A stretch of DNA of 7,638 bases from NCBI GenBank assembly GCA_016220045.1, contig JACRIP010000322.1, positions 1 through 7,638 of the forward strand, in the 5' to 3' direction. Each line of letters opens with the position of its first letter. The stretch's first letter is position 1. The translations under genes and the position numbers were made by a program. Below, one piece after another: positions 7,203-7,638 of this stretch. The DNA comes from Planctomycetota bacterium (GTDB taxonomy: Bacteria; Planctomycetota; MHYJ01; WSZJ01; JACPWG01). The notes beneath the pieces were generated by a model that saw only the letters and a list, made by a program, of their open reading frames with translations, made no database searches and was not told the DNA's origin.

Positions 7203-7486
7203 GGTCGGGGGAGGGCTGCGGCGCGGTCGAGATGACGAGCCGCCGGGTGGGGAAAGGCGGGCGCCGTGGTCCGATTCGCTCGCGCCGAGGTCGGATTCGC
7301 AGGTGCCGAGGTCGGGAAGCGCCGCACCGGGATCGCGACAACCCGGAACCCATGTCGCAGGGGCGGCGCACACGGATCGGGGGGCGGCGCATGCCGCTCG
7401 CAGGGGCGGTGGACCATGGTCGGGGGACATCGCACCCAGGTCGCATGAGGTAGCACCCCGGTCGCGGGGCGACGCACCCGCGTCGC
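7122..7486 (-). repeat. Array of about 17 degenerate units with 21/22-nt period and CGAC core
   Basis: Read on the minus strand, units start at 7486, 7465, 7444, 7423, 7401, 7380, 7358, 7336, 7315, 7294, 7273, 7251, 7230, 7208, 7186, 7164 and 7142. Spacings are 21 (eight times) or 22 (eight times). The core is [C/G]CGAC at the unit start, exact CGAC in 11 of 17, usually followed by a G-rich half ending in C at unit position 13 (GGGTGC, CGGCGC, CGCTGC), then 8-9 variable C-rich bases. The last four full units are all 22 nt. Neighbouring units are most alike (units 9/10; 14/15/16), as expected from local duplication. The alternating length breaks any reading frame. The array covers the uncertain 5' end of the DUF3142 gene and its upstream region. 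Function unknown. Confidence 0.72.
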
Positions 7487-7638
7487 AGGGGCCCCGTGGC
7501 GCGGGGCTCGCGTCACGGACGGCCACACATCCCCCTCGGGCCACGCCACCCGCGGAGCCCATCTCGACCGCGAGCTAATCGTGCCGTCGCGCTCACGGCG
7601 GCTCGTCGGCTACTCATCCGCGAAATACCGCCGTTTGA
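7487..7638. other. Right flank of the array, no supported gene
   Basis: The repeat period does not continue convincingly past 7486. A minus-strand frame from ATG 7617 to a TGA at 7515-7513 gives 34 Arg/Gly/Ala-rich residues with no Shine-Dalgarno; I do not call it. This stretch may contain the promoter of the DUF3142-TPR operon, but I see no convincing -35/-10 pair. Confidence 0.5.

Noticed and set aside
5574..7235. 553-codon plus-strand open frame opposite the DUF3142 gene
   Set aside because: Gly/Arg/Glu-rich shadow without a recognisable domain; the opposite strand has the DUF3142 motifs.
7122..7486. CRISPR array
   Set aside because: Units are only 21-22 nt, the repeat part is degenerate and short, there are no spacers of 25-40 nt, and no cas gene is present.
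7122..7486. TIGR (tandem interspaced guide RNA) array
   Set aside because: Period does not fit the roughly 36-nt guide unit, no box C/D-like repeats are seen, and no Nop-domain Tas protein is in the window.
7513..7617. 34-residue minus-strand leader peptide
   Set aside because: No Shine-Dalgarno, no recognisable feature, and composition expected from random GC-rich sequence.

Overview
A GC-rich bacterial window in which all three supportable protein genes lie on the minus strand. The long open frames on the plus strand (up to about 1000 codons) are shadows of these genes. No ribosomal or other marker gene is present, so the organism is uncertain. High GC, a hybrid sensor kinase with PAS and GAF domains, a DUF3142/secreted-TPR pair, mostly weak Shine-Dalgarno signals and a long GC-rich hairpin repeat would suit a free-living soil or water bacterium such as Verrucomicrobiota, Acidobacteriota or Planctomycetota. 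That placement is a guess.

Layout in the direction of transcription (right to left). Positions 7638-7203 hold no convincing gene. About 365 bases of this end (7486-7122) form a degenerate array of about 17 units with a strict 21/22-nt period and a CGAC core. The array runs into the uncertain 5' end of a DUF3142 protein gene (5595-7202), whose product looks anchored by one N-terminal membrane segment. Its stop overlaps by 14 nt the start of a 725-residue secreted TPR-type protein gene (3431-5608), which has a strong Shine-Dalgarno sequence. The two are almost certainly co-transcribed and translationally coupled, and probably act together at the cell envelope.

A 645-bp gap follows (2786-3430) with several non-coding structures: two overlapping hairpins that compete for the same bases (3266-3350), a weak candidate promoter (2968-2996), four 9-nt tandem repeats (2924-2959) and an extreme G-run (2819-2846). 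The last three fall in the presumed 5' leader of the final gene.

That gene (2785 to beyond position 1) encodes a soluble hybrid histidine kinase: PAS-PAS-GAF-GAF-HisKA-HATPase and the start of a receiver domain, which is cut by the window edge. It probably forms its own transcription unit.

The least explained element is the 21/22-nt array. Its unit length is not a multiple of three overall, so it does not behave like a protein-coding repeat, and it resembles neither a CRISPR nor a TIGR array.
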